Shown here: positions 60,932 through 64,000 of the stretch, piece by piece
Numbering within the stretch: the stretch's first letter is position 1
How the letters are laid out: every line of letters begins with the position of its first letter
Origin: Anas platyrhynchos
Lineage: Eukaryota > Chordata > Aves > Anseriformes > Anatidae
Direction: 5' to 3'
Assembly (NCBI RefSeq): GCF_047663525.1
Contig: NC_092613.1
Coordinates: 8,829,501 to 8,893,500, forward strand
DNA length: 64,000 bases
Notes under the pieces: generated by a model
Database searches by the model: none
Told to the model about the DNA's origin: nothing
The model's input: only the letters and a program-made list of their open reading frames with translations
Translations under genes and position numbers: made by a program

Positions 60932-62355
60932 CTGTCAGGAGAGCACAGCTTCCAGCGCCGTGCTGCCCACTGGCCATCTCCAGACCCTTCCATGGGGTGA
61001 GTCCTGTTCAGGAGGTCTCTGATCTTCTCCCAGAGGAGAGCAGAGCCCACCGGTTTCACCCTGACCAGCAGGACATGCTCTGCTCCTCAAGCCAGCAAGT
61101 CTTTTGCTGCCAACCTTTGGAGATGTACTCGTGCGGATTGCACCATGCCCGCCCTGCTGCTCCAGCCTTGGGTTTTCCCGTGAGAAGGCCAACCTGGAAG
61201 ACAGGTGTCAGCACCATCCGTGTGTGATAGGGCTCGTGCGATAGGGCTCGATTCGATAGAGGGGACATGGTCTCATCAGGAGGCCACTCCTTCCCTTGCC
61301 TTTGGAGATGTTCCTGCAGGGTTGAGGCAGGCTGTAAAGGCCACGAGCACACGGGACACGCCAGATAACCAGATAACCAGAAAGCTGTTCTGCCTCTCCC
61401 CAGCTCACAGTTCACACCACGAAATAAACTGCACGAACCATCCTACGTGGGGCTGAGCCACGGGGGCAGCGCCGAGCCGCCCAGCACCACGCTGCATTCC
61501 CTTCTTTATTTTGGTGCCGTAAATGTTGCAAATAATCCCGCTCTCCCCCTCTAGGACATTGTGTTCCTCATTCCTCCCCAGATAAAGCCTTTGACCCCTG
61601 TGCCAGTCACTGGCCCTGCAGGGAAAGGGAGCCCTGGGACAGGCTGGAAACTGGCGGCTGCCTTTCAAGCGAGACCCACGTCTCCATCCCCTGGCACCGC
61701 GGAGCCAGCGGCTGCCGCCGGGTGGCTCAGCCAAGTCTGTGTACGAGGAAACTCCACCAGAGAGTGTGGCCAGGCCCCGGAGCTGCATTCCTGGCCCTGC
61801 AGGGAACGGTGACAACCAGCCCTGGGATGCCACTGCTCCAGCCAGCTCCCTGCGGTGACACCCAGCCCTATGGGTGACACTGCTCGCCACGCCGGCACTG
61901 CGGGCCGCCGGCACCATGGGGCAAACCAAGGATCCGTGCCTCTGCCCTCAAGTGCCACGCAAACAACCACAGCAATGGAAAAGATAAGCCTGAAAAATCC
62001 CAGTTACAGCCATCCGTCTTCCTAACGGCCCGGAACGCTGCCCCGCAGGGCGCCGCAGGGCGCTCCAACACCGCCGAGGACACGGTGTGCCCGCGGCACC
62101 CAGCCGGCCCCACGCACCGCCCCGCTCCGGGACCAGCCGGGCTGGCCCGCTCCTCGCTGAGCTCTGCAGGCATTCCCACAGCCCTCTCCCAGCCCTCTCT
62201 TTCACCTGGAGATCTCTGTTTTATACCCGTCCTATCGATTTCTGAGCAGTGGGAACCAAAACACATGGTGGTGGGTCTCCAGCTTGCCCAGCTTTTCCTT
62301 TTCTACTCGGCCACCTCGTTGTTGACCCTTGTAGGAATTTGGCAGCCTGGATCTC

Positions 62356-62397
62356 TGTTTTTTTTGTTTTGTTTGTTTTGTTTTGTTTTTCTTTTTC
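62356..62397. repeat. TTTTG-type low-complexity tract
   Basis: Imperfect (TTTTG)n within a T-rich run. Confidence 0.85.
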
Positions 62398-62840
62398 CCT
62401 GGCTGAGGTACCTCAGTGAATTCAAAAGCTCCTAAAGGCTCAGACAGCTGGGGAGGATTGCCCCGCCAGATTCAGGTGTCCCCATTGCAGCGTTGAGGCC
62501 AGGTTTCAGCCCTTCTGTACCTCCCGGCCCAGGAGAACCCCCACCTCCTCCCCACTGACCGCAGCGGCTGCCCCGCTCCGCCTGCAGCATCTCCATCCCC
62601 TGCACAAGCCCCGTTCCCTTAGCTAAGCCATCTGAAAGCAAAAATAAACCCCAGGAGCAGGTCAGAGGGGCTGGGGGTGGGATGGAGGGAGGGAAGGAGG
62701 GATGGTTGGGGGGCTGCCTGTGGGTCCCACCACCTGTGGGTGCCAGCAGCAGCCCCAGGAACGAGCCCCCGCTGCGCCGGGGCCGCGGCGCCTTTCTCCC
62801 ACTGACTCAGGGCTCCAGGGGAGCTTTCCCGTCATTCCCA

Positions 62841-62930
62841 GCAGTAAATTATCACTGAATTATTACCCTCATTAAATGCAATATATCTGCTAATATTAAT
62901 CATCTGCAAATAAATCCACACATCCTGGTG
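62841..62930. promoter_or_regulatory. AT-rich block, candidate conserved noncoding element
   Basis: A 90-base AT-rich segment with TAAT/ATTA words (homeodomain-type) and CTAATATTAATCATC, sharply bounded by GC-rich DNA on both sides. The base composition contrast and motif density suggest an enhancer-like element. Conservation could not be tested. Confidence 0.3.
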
Positions 62931-64000
62931 CTTGGTATGCTCTTATCAGGCCCCGAGATAAGCAGCTCAGCAGCTTGTGCACCCAGGGCTCCATGCTGGG
63001 TTCGGGGAAGACCCCGCGGTGCCTTCACATCCCCCGATGCTTCCCCGCTTTGTGGCAACCCCACTGATCCCAAATTCTCGCCCGCACCCCGCTCGTGGCC
63101 CTGGCCGGGCTGCTGGGAGCCACATCCCAGCAGAGCAGCCGAGGTGGCACGTGGCGAGTGTGGCTGGAGCGGAGAGTGGCCGAATCGGAGATTTATTTAT
63201 AGTTACACGAAACTGGAGTTTGCCCAGGACTCCGGGACTGCACCTCCCGTTGCCAGAAATGCCAAAGGACCATCGGTGGCTGTACGGGGCTGGTCTCCTG
63301 GCAGTGCAAGGCCTCGCGGCTCCCTGATCACACCCACCGGGACTTTGGAATGGCTCTGGTGAAGGGGAGCCGCCAGCCCTCCCTTCGAGCTCGCTGCCAT
63401 GCAGCAAGCATGGAGCTTTGGAGGGGGACAGGGCAAGCCTGAAGGCCTCACTCAACTCTTCACCTCGCCCAGGACTGCTCAGTGCTGGGTGAGCAAGAAC
63501 CATGGCTGGGGGGGCTTCACAGCGCCAGTCCCAAAGCACTGTGCCACTGGGGCCCTCTGCCTGCTTGGTTTCTGCATCCCAGTGTAGGTGCATTTCACTC
63601 TCTGCCTGCTGGGGATCCCCAGACATTCCCTTGGACCTGGCATCCCCACTGCTGACCATGCTGGGTCCTGCACAGTGTGTGTCCAGGTGCCCAGAGCAGC
63701 CCAGGAGCACCAGCAGCCTCCTGGCCCAGAACTGGTCCTGTTCCTCTCTTGCAGTGATCCCCTGCATGGGCTTTGGGGTTTCACTTTCCATGCCAGCTGG
63801 ATTTAAATGCAGCTGACGTTGTTCTTAAAGCTGAGTTGGGCTGGTCCCCGAGATGAGATCTGTCCCTCTGCCACCCGCCTTGATAAGGACACCAACACGC
63901 CAGCCTTGCTGGAGCTCTGGATGCCCAGGCTGGCTGCACGGCCTCTGCTCGGCCGCTTGTTCTTTCCAATGGCAGGTGGCTGTGATCAGTGGACACTTAA

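Larger units (their letters stand above)
56420..64000. other. Region downstream of RAB7B, no gene recognised
   Basis: By synteny with mammals, SLC26A9 would be expected beyond RAB7B, but none of its SulP/STAS sequence was recognised on either strand. The longest frames (56408-57130 minus, 62967-63791 minus) are GC-driven and Pro/Ala/Gly/Ser-rich. Contents seen are simple repeats, two or more possible MIR-like fossils and one AT-rich block. Confidence 0.6.

Noticed and set aside
62967-63791. 274-codon open frame on the minus strand near the right edge
   Set aside because: No family resemblance, composition typical of chance frames in GC-rich DNA, and no match to SLC26A9, which synteny would predict.

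Overview
The window looks like gene-rich avian DNA, probably from a microchromosome. It is GC-rich over most of its length, introns are short (the nine CTSE coding exons fit in about 4.1 kb), and the encoded proteins are close to, but clearly diverged from, their mammalian orthologues. I could not settle the species from sequence alone. The gene set matches the human 1q32.1 neighbourhood SRGAP2 - FAM72A - AVPR1B - RHEX - CTSE - RAB7B.

Layout: positions 1-7031 are part of the first intron of SRGAP2 (minus strand), whose first coding exon is at 7032-7098. A GC-rich region (7099-8713) separates it from FAM72A, which runs the other way (plus strand, 4 coding exons, 8714-12116, poly(A) signal at 13504). 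About 20 kb follow with no gene I can recognise (13531-33300). Then come AVPR1B, the V1b/VT2 vasotocin receptor (plus, 2 coding exons, 33894-35948); RHEX, an erythropoietin-receptor adaptor (minus, 5 coding exons, 40547-38008, tail-to-tail with AVPR1B); CTSE, cathepsin E (plus, 9 coding exons, 45096-49197, with a TATA box and poly(A) signal); and RAB7B, a late endosome/Golgi Rab GTPase (plus, 5 coding exons, 54060-55734, poly(A) signal at 56390). The last 7.6 kb hold no gene I can support, only simple repeats, possible ancient SINE fossils and one AT-rich block that may be a conserved noncoding element.

The genes are ordinary host genes with unrelated jobs: actin/membrane remodelling (SRGAP2), control of uracil-DNA repair in dividing cells (FAM72A), pituitary vasotocin signalling (AVPR1B), red-cell progenitor signalling (RHEX), endosomal aspartic proteolysis (CTSE) and endosome-to-Golgi traffic (RAB7B). 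No retrovirus, LTR element, CRISPR array, tRNA or rRNA was recognised, and I saw no obvious CR1 3-prime end.

The most notable result is a complete, phase-consistent RHEX gene in a bird-like genome. As I recall, this gene was originally described as absent outside mammals. It would be easy to miss because its first coding exon has only 17 coding bases and none of its exons forms a long ORF. Other points of interest are the ancestral single-copy SRGAP2/FAM72A head-to-head pair with a cell-cycle-type (CCAAT + CHR) promoter, upstream ORFs before AVPR1B, and a possible in-frame alternative N-terminus for RAB7B.
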